14,991 nucleotides of DNA from a bacterium (GTDB lineage: Bacteria > CSSED10-310 > JAJRTK01), in assembly GCA_024278345.1 (NCBI GenBank), contig JAJRTK010000337.1, positions 1 through 14,991 on the forward strand, given 5' to 3'. Position numbers and translations under genes: made by a program. The notes below the pieces were generated by a model that saw only the letters and a program-made list of their open reading frames with translations, was not told the origin of the DNA and did not search any database. Shown one piece after another: positions 7,949-14,907 of the stretch. Position 1 is the stretch's first letter. Every line of letters starts with the position of its first letter.

Positions 7949-9001
7949 TCAGTGATCCCGCCGGATGGCGAAGAGAGCCAGCTTTTCCAAAAGCCTTCTC
8001 TGAGGCCTGTCGGGCAGTTTTCGGAGCTTCGCCACTCCCTGGCGAATCAGCTTTTCGGCGAGCTCCGTAACCCTGGCCACGGCTCCCGTTTTCCGAAATA
8101 GATCCCGGATCCTGGCAACGTCGGCCGGACTTGCCCCAGTGTCTCCCAGAACCGCTTCCATCAGCTTTCTTCCAGACTCATCCGCCGCGCCGTACGCCAA
8201 GGCCGCCAGGAAGGTCCGCTTTCCTTCCCGAATGTCGGAGTCCGGGTCCTTGCCTAGCTTGACCCTGGAAGAGGTCATCCCCAGCAAATCGTCCTGGAGC
8301 TGGAACGCGAGGCCGATGGAGCCAAGGAGATCGCCCAGAAGATGGACTTCTTCCGTGGGCTCGGTGGCACGCAAGGCGATCCGGGCTCCTGCTTCGCCGG
8401 CAAAACGGTACAAAACACCCGTCTTGTTCCGCATCATCCCCAGGATCCGTTCGTCGTCGATCTTGCCGAACTCCAGGCCGGCAAGGACGATATCTTCCGC
8501 TTCTCCTTCGATGAGCTTCGGCACGGCCCAGCCCATCATCCGGCGGAGCAGCCCCAGGGCCGTGGCGGCTCCCACGTGGGTTTCGGTTTTGGCCAATAAC
8601 TCTCCGGACCAGGCCTGTTGGATATCCCCGGCAAGAAGGGCCATGGAGAGGCCATACCAATCAGCCTCGTGCCCGGTGGCCGCCGAGTCCCGGTAGTACC
8701 TATGGAGAGTGGGGCCGCCGCGGCGCTCCAAGTCCCGATCAACGATGTCGTCGTGGACCAGGGTCCAGACGTGGAACACCTCAATGGCCGCCGCCGCCGG
8801 GAGCGCTTCCTCTTCTTTCCCGCCAAACAGGCCGCAGCTCAACATGCAGACCGAGCCGCGAAGGCATTTTCCCGGTCGCCGCAAGTATTCCATGACCCCC
8901 GGCAACAGGGCGCCGGAGGTCAGTCCCGCCGGCGGATTTTCCCGGATGTAGGCAGTGATCTCTCCCTTGCGCCCGGCGATGGCCTCCGCCAGCTCATTCA
9001 T
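7949..9001 (-). CDS. ispA: Polyprenyl (farnesyl/geranylgeranyl-type) diphosphate synthase
   Basis: The 350-residue all-trans prenyltransferase condenses isopentenyl diphosphate with an allylic diphosphate to make C15 or C20 and longer precursors of quinones, undecaprenyl carriers or hopanoids/carotenoids. The first aspartate-rich motif is HDDIVDRD (Asp84, Asp85, Asp88), followed by RRGGPTLH. The second is LQDDLLG (Asp237, Asp238, with Gly241 replacing the last Asp), a form also common in known geranylgeranyl synthases. LGKDPDSDIREGKRT (249-263) is the flap region. The usual GGKRLRP motif is altered to PGKCLRG (44-49), keeping Lys45 and Arg48. The start ATG overlaps the xseB stop as ATGA, so the genes are translationally coupled. 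xseB-ispA adjacency is widespread, often with dxs next; dxs is not here. Product chain length cannot be read with confidence. Confidence 0.87.
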   Translation of the reverse strand: MNELAEAIAGRKGEITAYIRENPPAGLTSGALLPGVMEYLRRPGKCLRGSVCMLSCGLFGGKEEEALPAAAAIEVFHVWTLVHDDIVDRDLERRGGPTLHRYYRDSAATGHEADWYGLSMALLAGDIQQAWSGELLAKTETHVGAATALGLLRRMMGWAVPKLIEGEAEDIVLAGLEFGKIDDERILGMMRNKTGVLYRFAGEAGARIALRATEPTEEVHLLGDLLGSIGLAFQLQDDLLGMTSSRVKLGKDPDSDIREGKRTFLAALAYGAADESGRKLMEAVLGDTGASPADVARIRDLFRKTGAVARVTELAEKLIRQGVAKLRKLPDRPQRRLLEKLALFAIRRDH

Positions 9002-9243
9002 GGAAGAGATTCCTTTTCGAACGCCTCCACCACCACCTCACCCGATCCACGGCGCGACAGAATCTCCACCCGTTGTTCGGCTTCTTCCAAAAGCTTGCCG
9101 CACCTCTTGCTCAAACCCATTCCAGCCTCGAACGAATCGATGGCCTCCGAAAGTTCGAGATCTCCTCGTTCCAAACGTTCCACGATCCGTTGGAGCTGTT
9201 CCAGGCCCTTTTCGAAAGAGAGAGGCGATTCTTGATGGTCCAT
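8998..9243 (-). CDS. xseB: Exodeoxyribonuclease VII small subunit
   Basis: The 81-residue XseB binds several-fold to the XseA C-terminal helices to form exonuclease VII, which degrades single-stranded DNA to oligonucleotides. The typical helical core is present: LSFEKGLEQLQRIVERLERG, then LELSEAIDSFEAGM and CGKLLEEAEQRVEIL. I chose the ATG at 9243, giving MDHQESPLSFEKG, which begins 7 bp after the xseA stop with GAAGGA upstream. A longer frame from 9333 would overlap xseA by 83 bp and add 30 residues without family similarity. It overlaps the next gene by 4 bp (ATGA). Confidence 0.92.
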   Translation of the reverse strand: MDHQESPLSFEKGLEQLQRIVERLERGDLELSEAIDSFEAGMGLSKRCGKLLEEAEQRVEILSRRGSGEVVVEAFEKESLP

Positions 9244-9250
9244 GAGTGGT

Positions 9251-10630
9251 CTATCCTTCGGGTGCAGTTCGCTTGTTTCCAGGGGGAGAAAGCTCTTGGA
9301 CGGCAACGAAAAGCCGTCCATGCTGAAGCTCAATCTCCAAGATCTCCCCGGTTTTCACTTGTCTCACATCCGTCAAGACGCGGCCCTCTTTTCTGGTGAT
9401 GGAATAGCCGCGCTCCAGAACGTTTCGCGGATCAAGGCCATGCAGTTTCGCCTGAAGCCGTTCCAGGGAGCTTCGCCCGTGGGCAAGCCGTGTCCGGATT
9501 GCCGCTTTGGTTCTTTGGTCCAAGGACTGCAAAAGAAGGCGGTAGCGTCCGATTTGTGGCCGTGGCCCCGGGTGCGCCAACCGCCCGGCCATCCGTCCCA
9601 GTTGGAGTCCCTTGCGCTCCAAAAGGCTTTTCAGGCTCTGATCGAGTCGCCTTTCCAGCTCGTCCAGCCGCTGAACACCTTCCGCGACCCGCCGCCCGGG
9701 AGATCGGCTTCGGAGTCTTGAATCAAGATCCAAGCGCTTCGAGGTCTGGCGTTTGAGGTGGACACCGATGGCGTATCTCAGCTTTTGCTGGAAAAGAAGT
9801 AGCTTTTGGAGAAGCTCCTCTCGCACCGGTGTCACGAGCTCGGCGGCCGCGGAAGGCGTCGGTGCCCGGTGATCGGCCACGAAATCCGCTATGGTGAAGT
9901 CCACTTCATGGCCCACGGCGGAGATCACGGGTGTATGGCATGAAAAGATCGCTCTTGCCAGCTCTTCATCGTTGAAGCAGGCCAAATCATCCGCCGAGCC
10001 GCCACCTCGGGTCACGATGAGGAGATCGGCCGCCGCTTCTTCCTGGGCAAGACGAACGGCCGCCGCAAGCTGACGGCCGGCATTTCTTCCCTGCACCGGG
10101 GAAGGCACAATCCGCACTTCCACACAGGGGTTCCGCCGGCGTAGCACGGAGATCACGTCGCGAATGGCCGCACCGGTAGGAGACGTGATCACCGCGACCC
10201 GCCGGGGGAGATAGGGTAGGGGTTTCTTCCAATGGTCGGCAAAGAGTCCTTCAACCTCGAGCTTGCGCTTCAAACGCTCGAATTCGGCCCGAAGATCCCC
10301 AGCGCCCAGGGGCTCCGCCCACTGAAGGACGATCTGGAGTGCTCCCCGCTGGCTGTAGATGCCCGGCCGGCCCCGGAGGAGGATCTCTGTTCCTTCCGCA
10401 AGCTCAAAACCCAGGCGCTGGACCGCGGATCGGAAGGCCACGCAGCGGAGCTGCGCCCGGTCGTCCTTGAGGCTGAAATAAGCATGCCCCGAGCGTGCGA
10501 TAGTCAGCCCGCCCACTTCTCCCTGCACCCAGACGGAGGGGAAGTTCTCCTCCAGGAGGTTTCTCAGGGTCTCCACAAGCTCGCTGACGCTGTACGGACG
10601 CTTCTCCTTGGCCGCAATCGCTGTATGCAT
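9251..10630 (-). CDS. xseA: Exodeoxyribonuclease VII large subunit
   Basis: The 459-residue catalytic subunit of exonuclease VII cuts single-stranded DNA from both ends and works in mismatch repair and recombination. The N-terminal OB fold is RPYSVSELVETL to YFSLKDD (11-57). The catalytic domain holds VITSPTGAAIRDV (148-159), TRGGGSADDL (207-216), FNDEELARAI and SAVGHEVDFT through DHRAPTPSAAAEL (237-265), all hallmarks of the family. A long basic helical segment for XseB binding follows, then the conserved RNVLERGYSI near the C-terminus. The start is set at ATG 10630 (MHTAIAAKEKRPYS): the frame stays open to 10825, but that extension runs inside rplT and lacks family similarity. GGAG lies about 13 nt upstream, so the ribosome binding site is weak. 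The gap to rplT is 44 bp. Confidence 0.93.
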   Translation of the reverse strand: MHTAIAAKEKRPYSVSELVETLRNLLEENFPSVWVQGEVGGLTIARSGHAYFSLKDDRAQLRCVAFRSAVQRLGFELAEGTEILLRGRPGIYSQRGALQIVLQWAEPLGAGDLRAEFERLKRKLEVEGLFADHWKKPLPYLPRRVAVITSPTGAAIRDVISVLRRRNPCVEVRIVPSPVQGRNAGRQLAAAVRLAQEEAAADLLIVTRGGGSADDLACFNDEELARAIFSCHTPVISAVGHEVDFTIADFVADHRAPTPSAAAELVTPVREELLQKLLLFQQKLRYAIGVHLKRQTSKRLDLDSRLRSRSPGRRVAEGVQRLDELERRLDQSLKSLLERKGLQLGRMAGRLAHPGPRPQIGRYRLLLQSLDQRTKAAIRTRLAHGRSSLERLQAKLHGLDPRNVLERGYSITRKEGRVLTDVRQVKTGEILEIELQHGRLFVAVQELSPPGNKRTAPEG

Positions 10631-10674
10631 CTGGGGCAAGGCTCCGGGGGGGCAAGTTCGACGTGCGCAGCCTC

Positions 10675-11028
10675 TCAACCCGCGTGAGTGGCTTTGCCCA
10701 CGATCTCGGAGAAGACCTCTGGATGGTGCAGAGCGATCTCCGAAAGCATCTTCCGGTCCAGATCGATTCCGGCCGTTTTCAAGCCGTGGATGAAGGAGCT
10801 GTACGAGAGCCCGTTCAGCCTGCATCCGGCGTTGATGCGGTGGATCCAGAGTCTGCGAAAATCCCGCTTCCGGGTGCGCCGGTCGCGATAGGCGAATTTT
10901 AGGGCGCGTATGACGGTTTCTTTTGCGACTCGATATCTTGTCCGCCGCGAGCCGAAATAGCCCTTGGCCTGCTTGAGCAGCCGCTTGTGGCGTCGGCGTG
11001 TGACGACGCCGCCTTTGATCCTGGGCAT
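10675..11028 (-). CDS. rplT: 50S ribosomal protein L20
   Basis: The 117-residue L20 binds 23S rRNA early in large-subunit assembly. The protein has the standard length and the conserved basic N-terminus MPRIKGGVVTRRRHKRLLK, then AKGYFGSRRTRYRVAKE and DRRTRKRDFRRLWI.RINA. The C-terminal globular part (YSSFIHGLKTAGIDLDRKMLSEIA) is intact. GGAG lies 8 nt before the ATG. It follows rpmI by 53 bp. In many bacteria L20 represses its own operon through a leader upstream of infC or rpmI; no such structure was confirmed here. Confidence 0.98.
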   Translation of the reverse strand: MPRIKGGVVTRRRHKRLLKQAKGYFGSRRTRYRVAKETVIRALKFAYRDRRTRKRDFRRLWIHRINAGCRLNGLSYSSFIHGLKTAGIDLDRKMLSEIALHHPEVFSEIVGKATHAG

Positions 11029-11081
11029 CGGAGCTTCTCCTGCTCGATCATAGCGAAGTGGGGAAAAGAAGAAAAATGCAA

Positions 11082-11279
11082 TTAGAGGTGAGGAAGCAGC
11101 TTGGCCATTCGCTTCTCATCGGCCTTGTGGACAAGACCGCCAGACCGTAGCCGCCTTTTCCGCTTCGAGCTCTTCTTGGTCAGGATGTGAGCCTTGTTCG
11201 CGGAACCGCGCTTGAACTTTCCAGAGCTGGTTTTCCTGAGCCGCTTGGCGGCTCCGCGATGGGTCTTGAGCTTGGGCAT
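11082..11279 (-). CDS. rpmI: 50S ribosomal protein L35
   Basis: The 65-residue L35 has the standard length and sequence: [20 protein letters not shown] at the N-terminus, then [17 protein letters not shown] and the final [13 protein letters not shown]. An in-frame ATG at 11318 would add 13 residues foreign to the family, so 11279 is the start; GGAGAAG lies about 10 nt upstream. The usual upstream partner infC is missing and a valine tRNA stands there instead. L35 and L20 are probably made from one message starting at the promoter near 11426. Confidence 0.97.
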   Translation of the reverse strand: MPKLKTHRGAAKRLRKTSSGKFKRGSANKAHILTKKSSKRKRRLRSGGLVHKADEKRMAKLLPHL

Positions 11280-11339
11280 GATAGACCGCTTCTCCACCGT
11301 AGTGTCAGAATGATTCATGGGAGCGAGACAAAAAAAAGA

Positions 11340-11411
11340 TAGGCCCGAGCGGATTTGAACCGCTGACTTCTACCGCGTCAAGGTAGCGCTCTCCCCCTGA
11401 GCTACGGGCCT
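11340..11411 (-). tRNA. tRNA-Val (anticodon GAC)
   Basis: The minus strand folds as a full cloverleaf. The acceptor stem AGGCCCG pairs with CGGGCCT at all 7 positions. The D arm is GCTC, 7-nt loop, GAGC. The anticodon arm is CTACC, loop TTGACGC, GGTAG. A five-base variable region precedes the T arm AGCGG, loop TTCAAAT, CCGCT. Loop positions 34-36 are GAC, reading GUC and GUU valine codons. The discriminator base is A, and CCA is not encoded. Eight T (complement of 11330-11337) follow within 3 nt of the mature end, which could help 3' processing or partly terminate transcription before rpmI. Confidence 0.96.
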
Positions 11412-11432
11412 GTCTAACAATTTGCGAATCGG

Positions 11433-11461
11433 AGAATATGCTTTTGGAAGCACCTTGTCAA
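11433..11461 (-). promoter_or_regulatory. Sigma70-type promoter for tRNA-Val and the rpmI-rplT block
   Basis: On the minus strand TTGACA (11456-11461) is followed by exactly 17 bp and TATTCT (11433-11438). The -35 is a perfect consensus and the -10 matches 4 of 6. Transcription would begin near 11426, about 15 nt before the mature tRNA 5' end. The -35 box starts only 13 bp beyond the stop of the preceding gene. This is the best promoter in the window and probably drives tRNA-Val, rpmI, rplT, xseA, xseB and ispA. Confidence 0.75.
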
Positions 11462-11474
11462 ATGCGGGGAAAAA

Positions 11475-11930
11475 TCATGACCTCTTGAAGCGGAGCTTTT
11501 CTAAGTCCTTGAGCTTGAGCTTGAAGTTTCCGAGCTTCGATTTTCCGTAGAGCGTATCCCGCGCCTTGACGAAACCTCTGTCCGTCGCCCCATCCAGGAA
11601 CGTGAAAGTCGCCTCCACCCGGTCGATCCCGTCGATGTTCGTGCTCTCCCTGGCAAAAACCACGGACTCCAGTTTCTCAAAAGGAACGAAAATCGTCATT
11701 TCGCCCCGGCGCACGGAAAAATAAAGAAGGCCTTCTACCGAGATGTTCTCGCCCTCTATGGTTGCCGATGTGCTGTCCACCAGGTTCGCGGAAAAATTCT
11801 TTTCCGTTTCCGGGATCTGGTCTTCGGACTTGGAGCTGAGGCCCACGGCGCACAGCCAGAGCAGTGCCAGGCAGAGAGAAGTCGCAATCCCGGAGGAGCG
11901 GATCGAAATGGGAGAGGGGCGAAGATTCAT
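11475..11930 (-). CDS. Small secreted protein of unknown function
   Basis: The 151-residue protein is not recognised as a named family. It begins with a basic region and a hydrophobic stretch (about 14-31, GIATSLCLALLWLCAVGL) that looks like a signal peptide; a Cys at 27 does not sit in a convincing lipobox. The mature part is rich in beta-type segments: ISVEGLLYFSVRRGEMTIFVPFEKLESVVF, then VEATFTFLDGATDRGFV and GKSKLGNFKLKLKDLEKLRF. Paired phrases of the type 'FxDGxxxxGxV ... LGxFxLxLKDLxKLxF' recall small beta-barrel domains that sense or bind at the cell surface, but this is only a shape resemblance. It lies 54 bp after the beta-propeller gene in the same direction, so the two may be co-transcribed and act together in the envelope. 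Confidence 0.7.
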   Translation of the reverse strand: MNLRPSPISIRSSGIATSLCLALLWLCAVGLSSKSEDQIPETEKNFSANLVDSTSATIEGENISVEGLLYFSVRRGEMTIFVPFEKLESVVFARESTNIDGIDRVEATFTFLDGATDRGFVKARDTLYGKSKLGNFKLKLKDLEKLRFKRS

Positions 11931-11984
11931 TGCATTTCCTTCGTGCTGTGAAGAAGAGTCCGGCGGCCGCGCGGATTGAGCCTG

Positions 11985-13364
11985 CTACCTTTGCATTCGT
12001 TTCCACCGGCGGCGATGAACCAGGAGGGTCAGCATCCCGAAACCCAAAAGAAAGACCAGGGGCGAGAGGCCCGACGACATGGGCGGAAGATCCAGGACCG
12101 CGATGTTGTCCGGAAGGTGGTTCAGGACGTAGGCGATGTTCGTTCCCGGGTTCACCACGACGCTCACCGGTCCGTTGTCCTGAATCGTACCCCCGGTCTG
12201 CGTGGAGCTTTGGGGAATCTGTATGAATCCCACGAGTTCTCGCAAGCTGATACTGATCATGGCCACCGTGTTGCCAGCATTGTTGTCGTTTCCGAAGAGG
12301 GGAACCAGCAACCATCCCCCGGCGATGGGCACCAGCGACGTCGGGTTGTAATCGATGAAGTTTGGATCGCTAATCCCCGGCAGATCGATCCTCTTCACTA
12401 CCGATCGTGTTACGAGGTCCACGACGCTAATCCGGAAACGGGCCACTTCGTTCAGCCCGTTGTGCGTCACGAAAAGGGTCGAGCCATCGTCGGTGATGTA
12501 CAGCCCCGCGGGATCTTTGTCCGCGGAGTTGCTGCCCAGGTCGATGGACTTGATCGCCACGTCATTGAAACGGCCGCCGCCACTTGCCAGGGGCATTTCA
12601 AGGACGATGGGCGGATCGCTTCCGTTGATGGAGGCATACAGCGTACCGCCGTCCGGCGACAGCGCCAGGTTCACCGGTTCCACATAGTACTCGTCCACCA
12701 ACCGCGAACAGAGGTCAGAGCCGGGAGGATAGGTGTCCACCACCTGGTGCGTCGTGGTGTCCACGATCCAGACCACACCAAAGTCGATGGGGATAATCCC
12801 CAGACAGAGCTCGTTCTGGAACCCCGTCACATAGAGATACTTTCCATCGGGCCTGGGAAGCATGTCGGTGATGGAGGTGAAGGGGCGGGTATCCGTGGCC
12901 CCGGGATCGGGATCGAATTCGATCCGTTCCTTGAACAGCTCGTAGTAGCCGGAAATGCCCTTGGCGTAAGTCTCCACGTGTCCTTCCACCGATCGGAAGT
13001 CGCCGATGCCGGGGCCGAAACAAGCGACATAGAGGCGGTTGTCCTTGCCGCCGATCTCAATGTCCACCGGAAAGCAGCTACTACTCAGGGCGATTTTGGC
13101 CCGGGGTTGGACCGAAAGACCGTTGGTCGATAGCGACAAGACCGAAACGGTGTCGCCAAAATTGTTAGCGACGTAGAGATAATCGCCGACCGGCGAGATC
13201 GCTTCACCCAGCGGCGAGGCCAAGTCCAGGTCTCTCAGCGGGTTGAGCGTTCCGTCGGTGTAGACGTGAAGCGTCGGTTGCGCCAGGACCGTCGTGGGCT
13301 GCCACCAACCGGCGCACGCCAGGGATACGGCCAGGAACAGGGGACGAAAATCAGTTCGGTGCAT
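11985..13364 (-). CDS. Secreted YVTN-type seven-bladed beta-propeller protein with C-terminal membrane anchor
   Basis: The 459-residue exported protein probably sits at the cell surface or in the periplasm as a binding scaffold; no enzyme activity can be inferred. A signal peptide (1-28, cut after TTVLA) leads into seven repeat segments of the YVTN kind: GDYLYVANNFGDTVSVL, NRLYVACFG, GKYLYVTGF, GGTLYASING, GSTLFVTHNG, GGWLLVPLFGNDNN and TNIAYVLNHLPDNIAVLDL. Seven blades would close a propeller. The C-terminus has a hydrophobic stretch (433-450) followed by RRRWKRMQR, an architecture like PEP-CTERM or related sorting tails but without a PEP or LPXTG motif. A promoter is visible at 13425-13455. 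Function is unknown; a surface or cell-wall role is inference. Confidence 0.8.
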   Translation of the reverse strand: MHRTDFRPLFLAVSLACAGWWQPTTVLAQPTLHVYTDGTLNPLRDLDLASPLGEAISPVGDYLYVANNFGDTVSVLSLSTNGLSVQPRAKIALSSSCFPVDIEIGGKDNRLYVACFGPGIGDFRSVEGHVETYAKGISGYYELFKERIEFDPDPGATDTRPFTSITDMLPRPDGKYLYVTGFQNELCLGIIPIDFGVVWIVDTTTHQVVDTYPPGSDLCSRLVDEYYVEPVNLALSPDGGTLYASINGSDPPIVLEMPLASGGGRFNDVAIKSIDLGSNSADKDPAGLYITDDGSTLFVTHNGLNEVARFRISVVDLVTRSVVKRIDLPGISDPNFIDYNPTSLVPIAGGWLLVPLFGNDNNAGNTVAMISISLRELVGFIQIPQSSTQTGGTIQDNGPVSVVVNPGTNIAYVLNHLPDNIAVLDLPPMSSGLSPLVFLLGFGMLTLLVHRRRWKRMQR

Positions 13365-13424
13365 GGATCCAATCTCGGGTTTCGCCGGGAAGCCGCGGCG
13401 TGGGCATCGTGTCGAATGGGCGAA

Positions 13425-13455
13425 AGTCTAGCACGTTTCCACGGGGTTGTGTCAA
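13425..13455 (-). promoter_or_regulatory. Candidate promoter for the beta-propeller gene
   Basis: On the minus strand a perfect TTGACA (13450-13455) is followed by 19 bp and TAGACT (13425-13430), which is preceded by TG at the extended -10 position. The spacer is longer than the ideal 17, which the TG motif may offset. Transcription would start near 13418, leaving a leader of about 54 nt before the ATG at 13364. Confidence 0.55.
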
Positions 13456-13514
13456 AATTCGGTCGGGTGGTGGTTCGGTGGGACTCCGTTTTCAGGCAAC
13501 GGATGGGGAAAGGG

Positions 13515-13583
13515 GCGTGATGGGGGAGCAGCGGCGGACGGATTGCCGCCGATGCGAGCGGAAGGCAACTTTATGAGGAAAAA
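13515..13583 (+). repeat. Dispersed hairpin element, copy B
   Basis: This copy shares the GCGGCGGACGGATTGCCGCC core with copy A and GAGCAGC plus GCCGATG with copy C. The hairpin is perfect at six pairs (CGGCGG/CCGCCG). From the ATG at 13520 an 18-codon frame, MGEQRRTDCRRCERKATL, closes with TGA at 13574-13576, with AGGGG about 4 nt upstream as a possible ribosome binding site. It lies between the promoter of the beta-propeller gene and the aroB stop. The rest of the 13365-13588 gap shows no gene. Confidence 0.65.
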
Positions 13584-13588
13584 TGTTT

Positions 13589-14743
13589 TCATGTCCATTC
13601 CTTTTCGTGGCGTTTTGGCGTGGGAAGGCCCGTCCGCTGGTGCTCCGTCGTGGGAAGACCCATCCGCTCTCCGAGGACCGCGTGCGCCGCCAGGATCTCC
13701 GGCGCCTCCACCTCCACCAGCTCTGGTCGCCCGAAACTCCGGAGGAGTACGAACCGGATCCGGCCGCCGAGCCGCTTTTTGTCCTGGAGCATTTTTTCCA
13801 TGAGCGCCTCGGGCTCCAGCAGATTCCAGGCCTCCACCGGCCGAAGCCCGCGCACCAGCCTCTCCATGCGCATGCTCTCCCTAGCACCTATCCACCCGCG
13901 CATCTCCGAAAGGATCGCCGCGTACCAGATCCCGATTCCCACCGCCTCGCCGTGGAGCAACCGGCTCTCCGTCGCCCCCGTCCGATCCTCCAGCGCGTGG
14001 CCCAGGGTATGTCCAAGGTTCAGAAAGGCCCGCCGCCCCGCCTCCCGCTCGTCCGCCGCCACGAAGAGCGCCTCGCTGCGGATGGATTGGGCCACGGCCC
14101 GAGTCAGCGCCTCGGGATTTCCCCTGGCCAGGGCCGCGAAATCCCTCTCCAGTTCGCGCACCGCGGCGTCACCCGTCAGCAGGGCATGCTTGAGATGCTC
14201 GAACAGGCCTGAAACCATCTGCCGCCGATCCAGAGTCGCCAGGAAGCCGGTGTCGGACAGAACGGCCCTGGGCTGGTAGAAGGCCCCAATGAGGTTTTTC
14301 CCCGGTCCCCGGTTTACGGCCACCTTGCCGCCCACCGCCGCGTCCACTTGGGCCAGAAGGGTCGTGGGTACGTTGATCCAGGCGACTCCCCGAAGATAGG
14401 TGGCCGCCACAAAGCCGCCCAGGTCCCCCGTTACGCCACCGCCCACCGTCACCACGACGGCCTGCCGGGGAACCTTCAGCTCGATGAGCCGATCTTGGAG
14501 TCTTGCGAATTCCCGGAGACTTTTAGAGGCTTCACCTGGCGGGATGACCAGGATGTTGTCGGGCTCGACGGCCTTTTCGATCCAGGAGTGATGCAGACGA
14601 AGGACATTTTCATCGACGATGGCGATTCTGGGCCGCCAATCTTTCGCCGCGGCTGGGAATCTTTCCAGGGCGCCGGCCCCAGCATAAACGGTGTAGCCTC
14701 GTTTTCCAAGGTCAACGGCGATTTCTTCGATTTCTTGGGACAT
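13589..14743 (-). CDS. aroB: 3-dehydroquinate synthase
   Basis: The 384-residue cytoplasmic enzyme converts 3-deoxy-arabino-heptulosonate 7-phosphate to 3-dehydroquinate, step two of the shikimate pathway, using NAD and a divalent metal. NAD-binding GGGVTGDLGGFVAATYLRGV spans 101-120; VPTTLLAQVDAAVGGKVAVN (125-144) and KNLIGAFYQP are intact. Metal ligands fit Glu182 in SGLFEHLKHA, His245 in LNLGHTLGHALE and His264 in HGEAVGIG; Lys185, Asn242 and His249 are also kept. SGLFEHLKHA departs from the usual SGMAEVIKYG but keeps Glu and Lys. The last 25 residues, including GLPTTEHQRTGLPTPKR, are an extension created by a 30-bp tandem duplication. The start at 14743 gives a normal N-terminus; no strong ribosome binding site is visible. 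No other aro gene is next to it. Confidence 0.95.
   Translation of the reverse strand: MSQEIEEIAVDLGKRGYTVYAGAGALERFPAAAKDWRPRIAIVDENVLRLHHSWIEKAVEPDNILVIPPGEASKSLREFARLQDRLIELKVPRQAVVVTVGGGVTGDLGGFVAATYLRGVAWINVPTTLLAQVDAAVGGKVAVNRGPGKNLIGAFYQPRAVLSDTGFLATLDRRQMVSGLFEHLKHALLTGDAAVRELERDFAALARGNPEALTRAVAQSIRSEALFVAADEREAGRRAFLNLGHTLGHALEDRTGATESRLLHGEAVGIGIWYAAILSEMRGWIGARESMRMERLVRGLRPVEAWNLLEPEALMEKMLQDKKRLGGRIRFVLLRSFGRPELVEVEAPEILAAHAVLGERMGLPTTEHQRTGLPTPKRHEKEWT
13619..13668. repeat. Short tandem duplication in the 3' end of aroB
   Basis: CGTGGGAAGGCCCGTCCGCT (13619-13638) recurs at 13649-13668 with two G-to-A differences, a 30-bp period. Because 30 is a multiple of three, the reading frame is kept and the protein tail repeats GLPT twice, ten residues apart. 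It lies beyond the conserved fold, so it is probably harmless slippage. Confidence 0.6.
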
Positions 14744-14907
14744 GCGTAATCACGGCGTAGGTGGAGGTGAGGGGGCATCCACGGAAAGCGGGCCAGTCCG
14801 ACGATCCTTTGCGCCACGGAGCTCACAAGGACCCGTTGCAATGAAAAGTAAGGGACCTATCAAATTGTCGTGTTTTTGCTTTACAATTTTCTTCGCCGAA
14901 ACGGTGG
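14744..14907. other. Upstream region of aroB
   Basis: No gene is seen. GTGGA (14761-14765) and TCCAC (14778-14782) could pair across a 12-nt loop in the aroB leader. An AT-rich patch (about 14855-14895) stands out from the GC-rich surroundings and is the likeliest place for the aroB promoter: TTGTAA is followed after 17 bp by TTGATA on the minus strand, but the -10 match is poor. Confidence 0.3.

Noticed and set aside
6980-8101. Plus-strand open frame of 373 codons
   Set aside because: It lies antisense to the peptidase N-terminal half and crosses the repeat-bearing spacer into the ispA 3' end; no recognisable domain.
9244-9333. 30-residue N-terminal extension of XseB
   Set aside because: It would overlap the xseA 3' end; the ATG at 9243 has a ribosome binding site and gives the normal XseB length.
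10631-10825. 65-residue N-terminal extension of XseA
   Set aside because: It overlaps rplT and resembles no exonuclease VII sequence; the family-like protein starts at the ATG at 10630.
11976-13133. Plus-strand open frame of 385 codons
   Set aside because: It mirrors the beta-propeller gene. The minus strand has a signal peptide, seven repeats and a promoter; the plus frame has none of these.
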